A stretch of 42,721 bases of DNA from the NCBI RefSeq assembly GCF_014066305.1, contig NW_023501173.1, forward strand, positions 1-42,721, written 5' to 3'. The first letter of the stretch is position 1, and every line of letters begins with the position of its first letter. This document shows positions 10,361 to 19,856 of the stretch, piece by piece. The position numbers and the translations under genes were made by a program. Under the pieces are notes generated by a model. It did not search any database and was not told the origin of the DNA. It saw only the letters and a program-made list of their open reading frames with translations. This stretch comes from Letharia columbiana. Taxonomy: Eukaryota; Ascomycota; Lecanoromycetes; Lecanorales; Parmeliaceae.

Positions 10361-11027
10361 CGGTTCGAAAGTGAAGTTCTCTCTTGGGCCTTCCTCAATC
10401 AGAGAAATGGCGCTTTGGAGGAGTGTGACTCTTGTCAGATGGTCTTCCCGCTCGATTGGAAACGAGATGGGCATAGTTGTGCAGGGAGAGCTCATGGACG
10501 CTTGTCAAATTCTATCTTTGCTGAGCTTTGGATGACATGTGATCACGATCTATAGCCGTGGATTTGCCATATTAGAGCGGCCATTTGCCACATCTGGTCT
10601 GAAATGTGGATCGCCATGAGCGTATCATACTGGCAATTCGTCACCTTTCGAAAGCTTTTGGACGCGATGTTGCGGTACCGGATATGGTTTTGGGAAGGGA
10701 GTATGGACATCCTGACTAGAACCTTGACAATTCCAAACGACGCAGATAGAACTAATAGTCACAAATGAAACAACAGGAAAATGGCCGCTCAGAATGTCTC
10801 TTCAGGCTTCAACAGGTAGAGCATCAACAGTATGGCTATATCTCTGAGCATGCCTGTTCATGACCCTGAAATCAAACAGACGTACAAGCATTCCAACATT
10901 AGTCCACCACAACGACCAGTCGTCCTAAAAGCCCAACGCGCACAAGCTCGTAAGCAAGAGTGATCAATCTCATCCAAATTACCACAACAACCTGTCCATC
11001 TACCTCTATCGCCCCGCAACCACCGCC
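10361..11027. other. Convergent intergenic region
   Basis: Lies between the 3' ends of two converging genes and must hold both polyadenylation regions. No conserved frame or repeat was seen. Minus-strand open frames at 10232-10495 and 10858-11073 look like chance. Confidence 0.5.
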
Positions 11028-11516
11028 CTACTTGCTGCCCCCCATATACCCCATCGATAGCGTCTCCGTCCACCCCTTCTGCTTCTTCTGCGCATTCAAC
11101 TTCTCCAACTCCTTCGGGTCCAATCCCGGGTCCCCCCTCTCGGCGCGGTTGACCCCCTCTTTGCTCGTCATGTCTCCGACCCCACCCAACAGACCACCGC
11201 TTGAGAACTGGCCGCCGACACCTTCGGCGATGCCGCCTTGGATGGCTTGGACGTTCTTGTCACCGGTGACGTCGGTGTTGAGTTTGTCTGTTGGAGAAGA
11301 GGGGTTAGCGGGGTATGAGGAGAGGGGAAGGAGGGAAAGAGGAGGGAAAGAGGGAAAGAGGAGGGAAGAGGAGAAGAGAGATGAAGAGAAGGTAATCCTA
11401 CCTTTGGCGGTGTAGCTAGTCTTGTTCTCGCCCCAGTAGCCAAGGACCTTATCTTCTATCCATGGCATGTATTCGGTGTAGGCTTCATTGTACTTCTTCT
11501 TGGTCCACTCCGTCAT
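11028..11516 (-). CDS. Small conserved glycine-rich fungal protein of unknown function
   Basis: Exons 11516-11402 and 11287-11028 give 375 bases, 124 residues. The 114-base intron (11288-11401) splits a Gly/Asp codon and the join reads SYTAK-DKLNTDVTG. The protein starts MTEWTKKKYNEAYTEYMPWI, has a central AEGVGGQFSSGGLLGGVGD and then SKEGVNRAERGDPGLDP. This layout (W-T-K-K-K-Y-N start, glycine-rich middle, S-K-E-G-x-N-R-A-E-R) is a small cytosolic fungal family I have seen annotated only as hypothetical. No signal peptide or membrane segment. The frame is open upstream to 11729, but the conserved region begins at 11516. The intron is unusually pyrimidine-rich (see the purine run at 11317-11381 on the plus strand). 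Confidence 0.85.
   Translation of the reverse strand: MTEWTKKKYNEAYTEYMPWIEDKVLGYWGENKTSYTAKGRITFSSSLFSSSLLFPSFPPLSLLPLSSYPANPSSPTDKLNTDVTGDKNVQAIQGGIAEGVGGQFSSGGLLGGVGDMTSKEGVNRAERGDPGLDPKELEKLNAQKKQKGWTETLSMGYMGGSK
11317..11381. repeat. 65-base uninterrupted polypurine run inside an intron
   Basis: Every base from 11317 to 11381 on the plus strand is A or G, arranged as degenerate GAGGGAAA-type units. On the transcribed strand of the host gene it is a polypyrimidine run leading toward the 3' splice site, so it could both form triplex DNA and act as an oversized polypyrimidine tract. Confidence 0.9.
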
Positions 11517-12590
11517 GGTTGCGGTTGGTACTGTTGAAGATGATGGTAAAGTACTGATGTTTTGACTTGATGGTAGATATCTGGCAGGTCGCACGAAATG
11601 TTGAGTGGTGAGGGAGAGTGTGTTGTTGTTGTGGATAAGAAGAGGGAGAGATCGTGACCATGACGCGTGAGGAGAATTAGCGTGAAAATGACGTATCATC
11701 TGCCACGCGATCTGGCTTGCAGGGATCACATCAGGATTCGGGAGCGCGGCTGATCGACGCGTCTAGATTTGTTGGCTGGCACGTGACTCCGCCCTGGTGT
11801 CCTCCTTGGCGCTGTGGTTGTCGAAGAACGTACCCAAAGTATCACGTTATGAAATGATGGCGTTGGCCCTCTTTGGAGACCCATTTTCACACCGTTCCAA
11901 GATCAAGGTAAGATAATGGAAACAAGAAGATGAAGGTGAAAGCATAAGGCCTCGAACATATACCTATACTTAACACTCAATGGTTGAGGCGCTATCATGC
12001 TGATTAGGGCAAGAAGATGAAGGCCGACGACATGCAACAGCGGGCATTGAATGAATCCGAGAAATCAAAAGGCTCTGAGCATCCATCAGCTACGCTAGCC
12101 CGTCGTAACCTGAACTAGCTTGTTGAATATGTATGAAGTCTAGCGGCGTTTACTTCGTTTAATAGCGGCGAAGTAAGCAACCACGAATGAATAAAGGTGC
12201 ATAAAGTGACCTCCTTTGAGACAGCGAAGCTCGCACTTCAGATATACTGGCATCTTCGAATAGTAAGTCCATGAAGCATCTCATAGCTTTTTGTCAGTGA
12301 ATAACATAGCCCTCATTTATGATCATGGACACATCTGACTTTCTTCACCGAACAGGGAGATCGGTGTCAGCTGAAACCACCAAGTTCTTAAGGCTAAAAA
12401 TACACAACTTTTTGTTTGAATGGGACTAGGTGGACTGTGGTGCATAACATGCTAGGCTTAGACTACGCTCAGACACATCCAAGAGCTTGGGTACGGTATG
12501 AACAACCTCTAAAGCCACGATCTCGCCATTTCCCGCCCAGTAAAAAGCTTCCACACCTCTTGCTTCTCCCTAACCATTGAAGTGACCTCC
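11517..12590. other. Intergenic region
   Basis: Holds the upstream region of the small glycine-rich protein gene. The only site I would point to is a CACGTG palindrome within GGCACGTGACTCC near 11780, a possible bHLH/bZIP binding site; its use is unproven. No conserved reading frame or repeat was recognised in the remainder. Confidence 0.45.
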
Positions 12591-14090
12591 TCAGCCCCAA
12601 ATCCGGTCAATCTCTCTCCACCTCCAATTAAAACCACCACCGCACCCGTCCCGATCGATCCACCCTCCCCAAACACTACATGCATTTACCCACCGTTGGA
12701 CACATCTCACCGACTGCGGCCACTCCTCGGTCTTCGCCCATGGCCACGTAGCAGACATGACCGGAAAAACAGGAGGCATCTCCTCATACTCTTCATACCA
12801 CACCTGTCCACCCTGGCGGGCAGCCCTTTCCGCAGCCGGTTTCGCCAAGTCGGCGAATCGTTCCTATCTGCCGGGGAAACACGTTGCCGGCGCGCCTTTC
12901 CAGCTACGTGCTAAGGCTGGCGCGACGAGCGGGCGAAGCCTCGCGCTAATCTCACAGTAGGCGTGGCCCTAGGTGGGTCAGAAGGCCAGATTTTGCATGT
13001 GGGATAGCATGGTGGGAGGAAGGACCAGGTATCAGAAAAAATGTCGAAGAGGGCGTTGGATTGCCAGGAAGGGAAACCGAGAGTCACATCTAGACACGCG
13101 TTTAATACGGCAATGCAGGCGGGTAGAGGGAGTGAAACTTCTGTGCCGTAGAATAGTAGGGTCGAGGAGCAGGCAAACAAGAGGATTTGTGTGAGTGCGA
13201 GGGCGAGATTTGCGCCTGCTCTGTTTCCTGCGGGGACGATGGATGGTGGAGGAACGGGTTCAAGAAAGGCACCAGATGAAGGATGAAGGAGAGATAAATA
13301 GCAGACAAGAGCGTCGAGGAGGGCAGCGGGAAAATGATGTTGAGGTGCGAGACGGTATCGAAATGAAAGGCAGCGGCCTCCAGTGCATTGGACGAATCTG
13401 GCAACGACTTAATGATACCGTCCTGGAGTGCCCATTCTGCTAATAGTTAAATCCTTGCATATGCAGGCGTGCCGCGGGTGGAGGAGAGAGGGGAGGACGA
13501 ACATAAAGCCTCCACCATGGAAGTACATGATGGTTAGAGGACTGTTAATATCCTTCATCAGACCTCGATACTCTTGCTGCTCTGAAGCTGAGGGCTCAGC
13601 CTCTTCTTCTCCCACCCCTACTCTACGACCGGTCCATCGAGCGTCAACATCCTCAATTGAGGGTCTTGTGTGTATTGATCCGTTCCACCGCCCAGTGCCT
13701 TAATGGCTCGTTCAAACACGCTCTGCGGCCCATCCGTTTCGCCCATGGACGCTGGAAAGCTGGTACGGCTTATCCAGGATGGTCCTTTGATATTCGGGTC
13801 GATCAGGGATGCTCGCTGGACAGTAGAAAGTGTAACCTTGCGCGCACTTTCCAGTTGCTGGCGGGTTTTGTTGATGAATTCGGTCGGTAGCTCGGAAGAG
13901 TGCTCATGACGCTTAAAGTGACCTATGGAGCTAATATTCTAAAGTCGTGCGTTGTGAATGATCAGATAGGGCCAAGCTGGAAAGCTTCAGGTGGATATTG
14001 TCATGTGTGACAGGCTGGGAGAGGTACATACAATTTCCAGTTTCCACACCCACTCACTACGTTATATACGACGTCAGATGTGTCGCTCAT
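12591..14090 (-). pseudogene. Alpha/beta-hydrolase pseudogene (HGGG type), nucleophile lost
   Basis: An almost full-length fungal alpha/beta hydrolase (hormone-sensitive-lipase-like, HGGG type). Exon 14090-14032 starts MSDTSDVVYNVVSGCGNW; intron 13931-14031 joins it to FSIGHFKRHEHSSELPTEF. Then follow RAIKALGGGTDQYT, DVDARWTG, the oxyanion motif MYFHGGGF, intron 13440-13502, GGRCLSFRYRLAPQHHFPAA, ALTQIL, LGFPSWQSNALFDIFSD and, near the end, WYEEYEEMPPVFPV, where the catalytic His should sit. Lesions: one base missing in the run at 13661-13663; TAA at 13409-13411; the nucleophile elbow, normally G-D-S-A-G-G, reads G-N-R-A-G-A with Arg at codon 13220-13222; one base missing at 12967-12969; TAG at 12864-12866. 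The stops and the lost Ser make it inactive whatever the indels mean. A truncated paralogue lies head-to-head at 14804. Confidence 0.85.
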
Positions 14091-14803
14091 ATAAAGTACG
14101 TGTATCAGTGCGTCTGTGATATGTACCTGGTTTGTATGATTGATGATCTATGTAGGTCGGAAGGACGAATACCTACTGTGAAATGCGCTAAAAGCCAATC
14201 GGGACCAGTGGCGCTATCTTGAGAATCCACCCTGTGAGGGTATGCGTGCAAGGTAGGTGACAGCGGTGAGAATCCTGCTTCTTGGAGCGCTGTAAAAGGC
14301 TACCTTACGCTCCCCATGTGAGACTAAGGGGATTCCTGTGGGCGTGGGAGCAAGTATAACCGAGTCGGCTGACGTTCCGGATCGTTGCTGCGGCAGGCAG
14401 GTGTGGGGTGAGACTGGAGGTGCCTACTGTTCCTGTACAGCATTATCGTGCATGCATGGTTCACAGCAGCTGCAGGAAAGGTCTCCTGGTCACCTAGTGG
14501 ATGAAGCGGACTGACCATGGCAGGATCAATAATGCATCAGGTATCCTATCCTGCACAAGGAAACACTAAAGCAAACGGCATCATCCGGATAGTCTCACCA
14601 ACAAGTGCTCACCAGGTCAGCTTCACTGCCGGCTTACCATCAAAGTGTCAACGATATCACACATCAGCACATTTCTGCCGCTGCTTTTATGCATTATCTT
14701 ATAAGATGATTCAGTAGTTCAAGTTCGACATTTTTCGAAAATCGTCTCATGACTTTGATACGCGTATCTCACTTCGCAATCTCCTAGCACTATAGCTAGC
14801 ATT
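14091..14803. other. Shared upstream region of two divergent hydrolase pseudogenes
   Basis: About 700 bases between the starts of two paralogous genes pointing away from each other, so once probably a bidirectional promoter. I see no conserved frame; a 66-codon plus-strand frame at 14517 and a 64-codon minus-strand frame at 14324 look like chance. Confidence 0.45.
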
Positions 14804-15587
14804 GTGGTCATAGCGTCTCTCAACAGCAATGAAATTACCGCGCTCGTTGAGAAGGTCAGGTCGGCTCTTTCGCGCATTTACCAGGATTTGCCGCTCTCCG
14901 CCATCCGGGAGCGATCATTGCGACAGCCTGGGACCAAGGACCCTCTCTGGGTCAGCCATGCAACTTTTCTGGCCCCTGGGCCCGAGGAAAGCGATATCTG
15001 CTACCTAGTTGATAGTGCAATACGTTTGTTAGGTCGTGGAGATGAGCAGTATACCATTCCCACCATCCCGGATGTTACAGTTGAGTGGACCGGTCCTCGC
15101 CCTGATGTGAGCTCAGTAGACGTCCTTCACACAAACACAGAAGAGGAGAAGTTCAAAGATATAAATGGACACGTCAAGAACAAGATCACGATTGTCTATG
15201 TCTTTGGAGGCTCTTTCTAGTCTGCTGGATAGAGCAAGAGCGGCTTGCAGACTCCGGGAAAGTGATTGCGCAGACGGCGGCGAAGAAGGGCGTTATCGTG
15301 CTCTGGTATTTTTACGAACGGACGCCGCATAAGTGGTTCATGATGCTCCCAAAGTTGTTGCAAACTGAGCATTGTATCAAGCGCTGTGCTGAAGCTGTTA
15401 GGATGCTGGCGAAGAATAGGGCTGCAAAAAGGTGGGGGAGACTGTGACGATCACCGGCGAAAGGCAAAAGGTTGATGTCAGACACCTTACTAATACGTCT
15501 GCTGATGAGATGGCAGGGTTGATGACAGCAAACACGAGGCACTTAAATCCTTGGGCTGGAGGGAGCCGAGCAAAGTCCAGGCTTTAG
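14804..15587 (+). pseudogene. Alpha/beta-hydrolase pseudogene with the catalytic core deleted
   Basis: The N-terminal 138 residues parallel the hydrolase at 12591-14090: LVEKVRSALSRIYQDLP, DPLWVSHATFLAPG, SAIRLLGRGDEQYTIP, TVEWTGPRPD and the oxyanion strand IVYVFGGSF (His-Gly-Gly-Gly replaced by Phe-Gly-Gly-Ser), ending at a TAG at 15218-15220. Within about 15 bases the reading resumes in another frame as QERLADSGKVIAQTAAKKGV, which in this family belongs near the C terminus, followed by VLWYFYERTPHKW and LLQTEHCIKRCAEAVR. After a further frame change it continues TITGERQKVDVRHLTN to a TAG at 15585-15587. The segment with the nucleophile and acid, roughly 170-190 residues by comparison with the neighbour, is missing, so the lesion is an internal deletion at about 15215-15232. 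Orientation suggests it arose with its partner as an inverted duplication. Confidence 0.8.
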
Positions 15588-15849
15588 ACCGATGAGACCA
15601 CGGGGTTGACCCTACTGAGTTCGAGGTAACCTTGAAGACTGATCGCATGATCCAATCATTCAAATCTTTGGTGTCTATGTGATTAATTTCTGGAGAAACC
15701 AATGTTAGCTTTATCGCCTACGAAACTTTCGACACTCAACCCCACCGTTCCGTGTTTAAGTATAAGATAAGTCTTGGAAACAAACCAATATATCTCTATT
15801 GAAGCCAAGATCCACCCGTATAAGCCGTCACGCCGCCACTACATATGAC
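15588..15849. other. Short convergent intergenic stretch
   Basis: Separates the 3' end of the truncated hydrolase from the 3' end of the minus-strand P450 remnant. Nothing recognised. Confidence 0.5.
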
Positions 15850-17365
15850 CTATCTTTTTCTAAACTGGTCCTGGAAGACGAGATACGGCCCTTCGCTCAT
15901 CGACGTAATAGTTACCCGTGGCTGAAATTTAATTACACTCTGCCTTCCTTTCGGCGCTCTAGGAGACCCCTCTCCCACGCGGCCCGAGTCTCCATCTGCC
16001 TGGCGGACATCGTACAGCCAATTCGCGCGTGCGATAACGGGTTGATGTTCAGCAGCGCCATGGACCGCCCGGGGCAATTTCTGCTGCCGATACCAAAGGA
16101 GTTCATGGCCGGCTCTGGCTTGGAAAGTTACCCTGCATTGGAGGCGGGTGTGGGGGGGGGAGTAACCGAACGTATCTCATCAGCAGCTGCGAAAGTAGTC
16201 CTGGTGTCGTCGGCAACTTTATGGTAAGCCTCACGGTCGTGTGCAAGATAGAAAACGTGGCATTTGCGGTCGTTGCCGAGCAGTCAGACCCTACATGATT
16301 GTGAGCGGGTGCATGTTTTCTTGGTCTTCCGATGGAGCCAAACCGGCTAGCATTAATAAGAAGCCTTCCGCAGGAAACTCGGCCCTTAGGAGGGCAGCTT
16401 TGGTGACTAAATCGATCGAATCTTGAAAAAGAGAAAGACGGCCGCCTCCCATTTTATTTTGGTCATCCAACATTGCTAAGGTGTAGTTTGCACCCATTAC
16501 GCTCAATTCCCCGATTGGATGTTTCTTCCTACATAGCCCAAGATGCCCTCCAAATGAAGCCTAGTCAGCGATGGAGATTTCTTGTAGATAACCATTCGCC
16601 AAGCGTAGTTTTCTAAAGCGTTGAGTATAAGATGCAGCTCTGGGTCGGTCATAACGCCAATCTTTGAGTCAAATACGAAGTCGGTCTTGATAGCGATCAT
16701 AGATCTTCTACTTATAAGCAGTGAGCTCAGAATCAGCAACTGAAATCGAAGGTATTGAAATCAACAGTCATGTTTTTGGGGTTTAACCCGCCATTTGCAT
16801 CTATTTCCCCCAAATAGTCCTGCAAAATGTGTCGAAATACCGAGTCCCACGAGATCCGGCCGCCCGGAGGGCGTCATTGGACATCATACTCGACACGAGT
16901 CTTGGCTTATGATGGATGCGTTCGTGGTGAACAGCAGTGGCAGTAGTCCAGACTCCCTCTTCGGGTACCATCAGCGTAGAAGCTGAACTTTTACTGCAGA
17001 CTGCTGGGCATTTCAAGCCATATATATCTACCAGTGGAGTTTCCAATTAGACGCGGGTTTTCCCTCAAACAAATGACAAGCTTACCTTGCAGACCATGAT
17101 TTGGAATGATCAGGACTTTGCCGGGACCGTAGCGAACGAAAGTCCCTGGTGATTTTCATCAAGTCGTGACTTTCATTCTCATTACGAAGATTGACCTACC
17201 ATTTCTACAAAAAAATCTCTGCATATCCACATGGATATCTCCATGCCATCCGTGGTACGCGGCGTACAAATTCGTGAATTTTGTCAGAATCGTCCCAGGG
17301 TATTATGAGAGAGGGTGAAACCTCAACTGGTATACAGCAGGCCAAAGGACTACACAATTAGCTTT
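15850..17365 (-). pseudogene. Cytochrome P450 pseudogene, ExxR region deleted
   Basis: Heme-thiolate monooxygenase of the fungal benzoate-4-hydroxylase/isotrichodermin-hydroxylase-like type. In order: VLWPAVYQLRFHPLS, a TAA at 17303-17305, LTKFTNLYAAYHGWHGDIH, intron, GTFVRYGPGKVLIIPNHGLQ, intron, DIYGLKCPAVCS, SNDALRA, RYFDTFCR, EIDANGGL..NMTVDFNTFDF, DPELHLILNALENYAWRM, LTRLHLEGIL, AEGFLLMLAG joined over an intron to SDCSATTANAT (I-helix, A-G-S-D), FYLAHDREAYHKVADD, DEIRSVT, then directly NSFGIGSRNCPGRSMA (heme Cys codon at 16074-16076), VIARANWLYDVR and SMSEGPYLVFQDQF. Frame breaks lie in runs at 16807-16811, 16509-16512, 16252-16255 and 16039-16041. Between the I-helix and the heme loop over 100 residues are absent, including the K-helix E-x-x-R and the PERF region; a run of nine G (16152-16160) lies at that place. 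The enzyme cannot fold or bind heme normally. Confidence 0.85.
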
Positions 17366-17501
17366 GCTAATACTGAGAGAGGAAGATGTACATAAGTTGC
17401 CAATATAGACAAGACACGATCGATCCAGGTAACATATAACAGCAGAGATGAATTGCTTGGAAAAAGTATTCTGATATCAACATTTCTTAGCAGTGACGGG
17501 A

Positions 17502-17823
17502 GCACTTCCTTCTTTTTCATAGCCCGGAGCGGAACAAGAGATTACGCTCAATAATAAAGAAGGAATAGGGGTATGTTCGCCTTGCAGGGACATAGGTAGG
17601 ATGCTTTATTCTTCCTCCGTGTGGGTACATAGAAGAAAGCTCATCATGTAAGACGGTGCACAGTCACACACTCGAGTACAGACGCAAGCACTTCCTTCTT
17701 CATCTCAGTTCGGAGTTGAAAAAACATATTGCATTCAATAAGCAGATAGAAAAGCCGAGTATTCTCGCTTTGTAGGGACGTAGATCGAATACTTTTCGTT
17801 TACCCTCCGCGTGAGTGGAGGTG
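17502..17823. repeat. Diverged tandem duplication, unit about 186 bases
   Basis: A segment starting GCACTTCCTTCTT at 17502 recurs at 17688. The two copies then share ATTNCNNTCAATAA, TTGNAGGGACNTAG, an ATNCTTT block and a CCTCCGNGTG block in the same order and spacing. Many of the differences are transitions. The second copy runs to about 17823. No coding content was recognised. Confidence 0.65.
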
Positions 17824-18381
17824 ATAAAGCCAATTAAGCATGGAGGCCTACACTCACCTCGGAGACCGGGCGCACGGCGACTTCCCTGCCGCCTGACGCC
17901 GTTCACTGGTTTCCATGATTCGTTTAACCTTCGAGATCTGGCATCCAAGTGCGCCCGGGGAAAAACTTCCACCTCAAATCCCAAATGTCTCTCAGTTGGG
18001 ATTACGGGGGCATGTTGACGGTGTGTCAAGTGGCAATGGGCTATGGTTGGTCACACTAGCGTCCTTTTGCCACAGGCTTCACGTCGTATATCTAGCCCAC
18101 ACACACTGGGTGGGAAGGTCTCTAGAGCATGGATGTTGGAGTCGGAGGGCAACTTGGCCGAAAGGTTTGACTCTGATGATCGAAATTCTGAGTGAAGAAA
18201 CAGTACAGTAGTAACACAAAAGCTTAGAGCACAGATATTGGGCGCCAGAATGGCCTTCTTGTAGGCGTAGTGTGGCTCAAAGAGGCGGTCTGGTAAATAA
18301 GTCACCTGGGTTCTCACATCATCTACCATCTCTTCCGGCGCTTTGAAAGCCAATTTCGTAATACATCTATTTCGGGCTTCA
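17824..18381. other. Non-coding or unrecognised sequence
   Basis: Ordinary composition with a GC-rich patch at 17850-18010. Open frames occur on the minus strand (17700-18029 and 18051-18413), but they overlap others and contain no motif I can place. It may be decayed coding sequence linked to the frame at 18382-18636. Confidence 0.35.
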
Positions 18382-18636
18382 TCAGTAGCCATAATCTCCC
18401 TTGAAAATACCATTCTCTACGTCCCCCTTACGCAGTTTGATCCGTCGCGGGGTATGGAGAAGATCATTCGCAGCTCTGACCATTGAGTGGCCGTCCAGGA
18501 CAGTGAACGTCAGCAGAGCTCCTATCTGAACATAGCGGTGTTTATGTAAAAGCAAACTAACTGTTTGCGCTGGTGGTACACCAACATGCAGATATGACGG
18601 TCGACCTAATCCATGAGGTTTCAAATTGTCCCCCAT
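18382..18636 (-). CDS. Unrecognised coding-like open reading frame
   Basis: An 84-codon frame with a regular, coding-like composition: DNLKPHGLGRPSYLHVGVPP, then ALLTFTVLDGHSMVRAANDL and TPRRIKLRKGDVENGIFKGD. LTFTVLDGHSM loosely recalls the H-x-x-x-D-G active-site stretch of fungal acyltransferases, but the leading His is not in place, so I do not assign it. It may be an exon of a longer minus-strand gene or a remnant. Confidence 0.3.
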   Translation of the reverse strand: MGDNLKPHGLGRPSYLHVGVPPAQTVSLLLHKHRYVQIGALLTFTVLDGHSMVRAANDLLHTPRRIKLRKGDVENGIFKGDYGY

Positions 18637-19159
18637 CGTCGGCGAAGAGATCGCTGAGCCAAGTTCAGAAACCCGAAGCTTGCTTATGCTATTGCTGCAT
18701 CTGCTGCCACTTCTCCTTCGAACACCATCTCACAGGCTTCTCAGCATGCTCCGTAAATCACTCATCCTGCAAGAGCTCCTTCTCTAGTAGTCTGGTCTCC
18801 CGGATAAAGCTTCATCGTCTTAAGCACACATGATTTTAGTCACAAAAGCTTTATTTGCATTCCCGATCTCCCTTTGGCTCAAATATTGGATGGCTTCCTC
18901 TTCTCGGGCGCGACTGCAGACATGATGCCGAAAAGCGCTTCTTGCGTGTCTTCTTCGACGATTCCTTGCAGGAAAATGGGAATTGTTGGTAAATACCTGG
19001 GTATGCAGTTACTGCTATAATGAGATCTATCATTAGATGTGGTAGTCTTAATGATGTCTAAGGAAGAAGGATATCTATGTATAGAGAATGCCTTCATATA
19101 TCCATGACTAGACCGAATGGGTACTAGTGGTAGCGAGTGTTGAGTCGTTTTAACACTGG
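18637..19159. other. Unrecognised sequence up to the composition boundary
   Basis: Ordinary composition until about 19150, then a sharp change to AT-rich DNA. Short overlapping frames on both strands give no recognisable protein. Confidence 0.4.
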
Positions 19160-19856
19160 CAAAAAATAGAAAATAAGGCTATTTATATATTAATATTCCT
19201 TCTCCATAACCTTTATAATCGCAATTACTCCCTCTGCTATAGTGGATATAAATTCGATTATACTAGGTGTATTTCTAATAACACTACGTTAAGACGACTT
19301 TCTATTAATTAATATTAGTATCTTATCTTTTCACCTAGCCTTCTAGATCTAAATTTTAAATAATTCATATCTATTAGACGTTATAGTGCGTTATATCCCT
19401 TATTCTTTATTATTAAATTAGCTAAATTCTTATCTCCTCTAATTTATAGAATCTTAATAATCTCTTATCGTTTATACGACTATCTTAGATATAGAATATC
19501 TATTATTAATCTTTTCTCTTAAGTCGTCTCTAGCTTAATAAGATATTTATATAGAGATTTCAAGTCTATATATATAGAGAGAGGTATCTTTTTCTAAGGA
19601 GTATTAGAGAAGATTTAGTTTAAAGTGGATTTTATAATAGCTATAACGTCGAATTTCAGAGATAATAATACGTAAAGTTCGGAGGCCAATACGCTTCTAG
19701 TGACTCGACAGTATTTGATCGATTATTAATGGATGATATTAGCCTTATTCTAAGCGTCAGCTAGGGCTATTATATAGCCGATTTGAGAAGAGAGATCTTT
19801 ATTATTAACGAATGACGAATCCGTAAAAGTTACGATTCTTAGAGAGGTTATAGAGC

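Noticed and set aside
10232..10495. 87-codon minus-strand frame overlapping the tail-anchored protein gene
   Set aside because: It lies antisense over a well-supported exon and its composition mirrors that exon.
11028..11729. 233-codon minus-strand frame as a single-exon gene
   Set aside because: The middle part is the pyrimidine-rich intron translated as Ser/Leu/Pro, and the first 71 codons precede the conserved MTEWTKKKY start.
12582..12914. 110-codon plus-strand frame
   Set aside because: Antisense shadow of the alpha/beta-hydrolase pseudogene C terminus.
15799..16227. 142-codon plus-strand frame
   Set aside because: It is antisense to the P450 heme-binding region, which explains its length.
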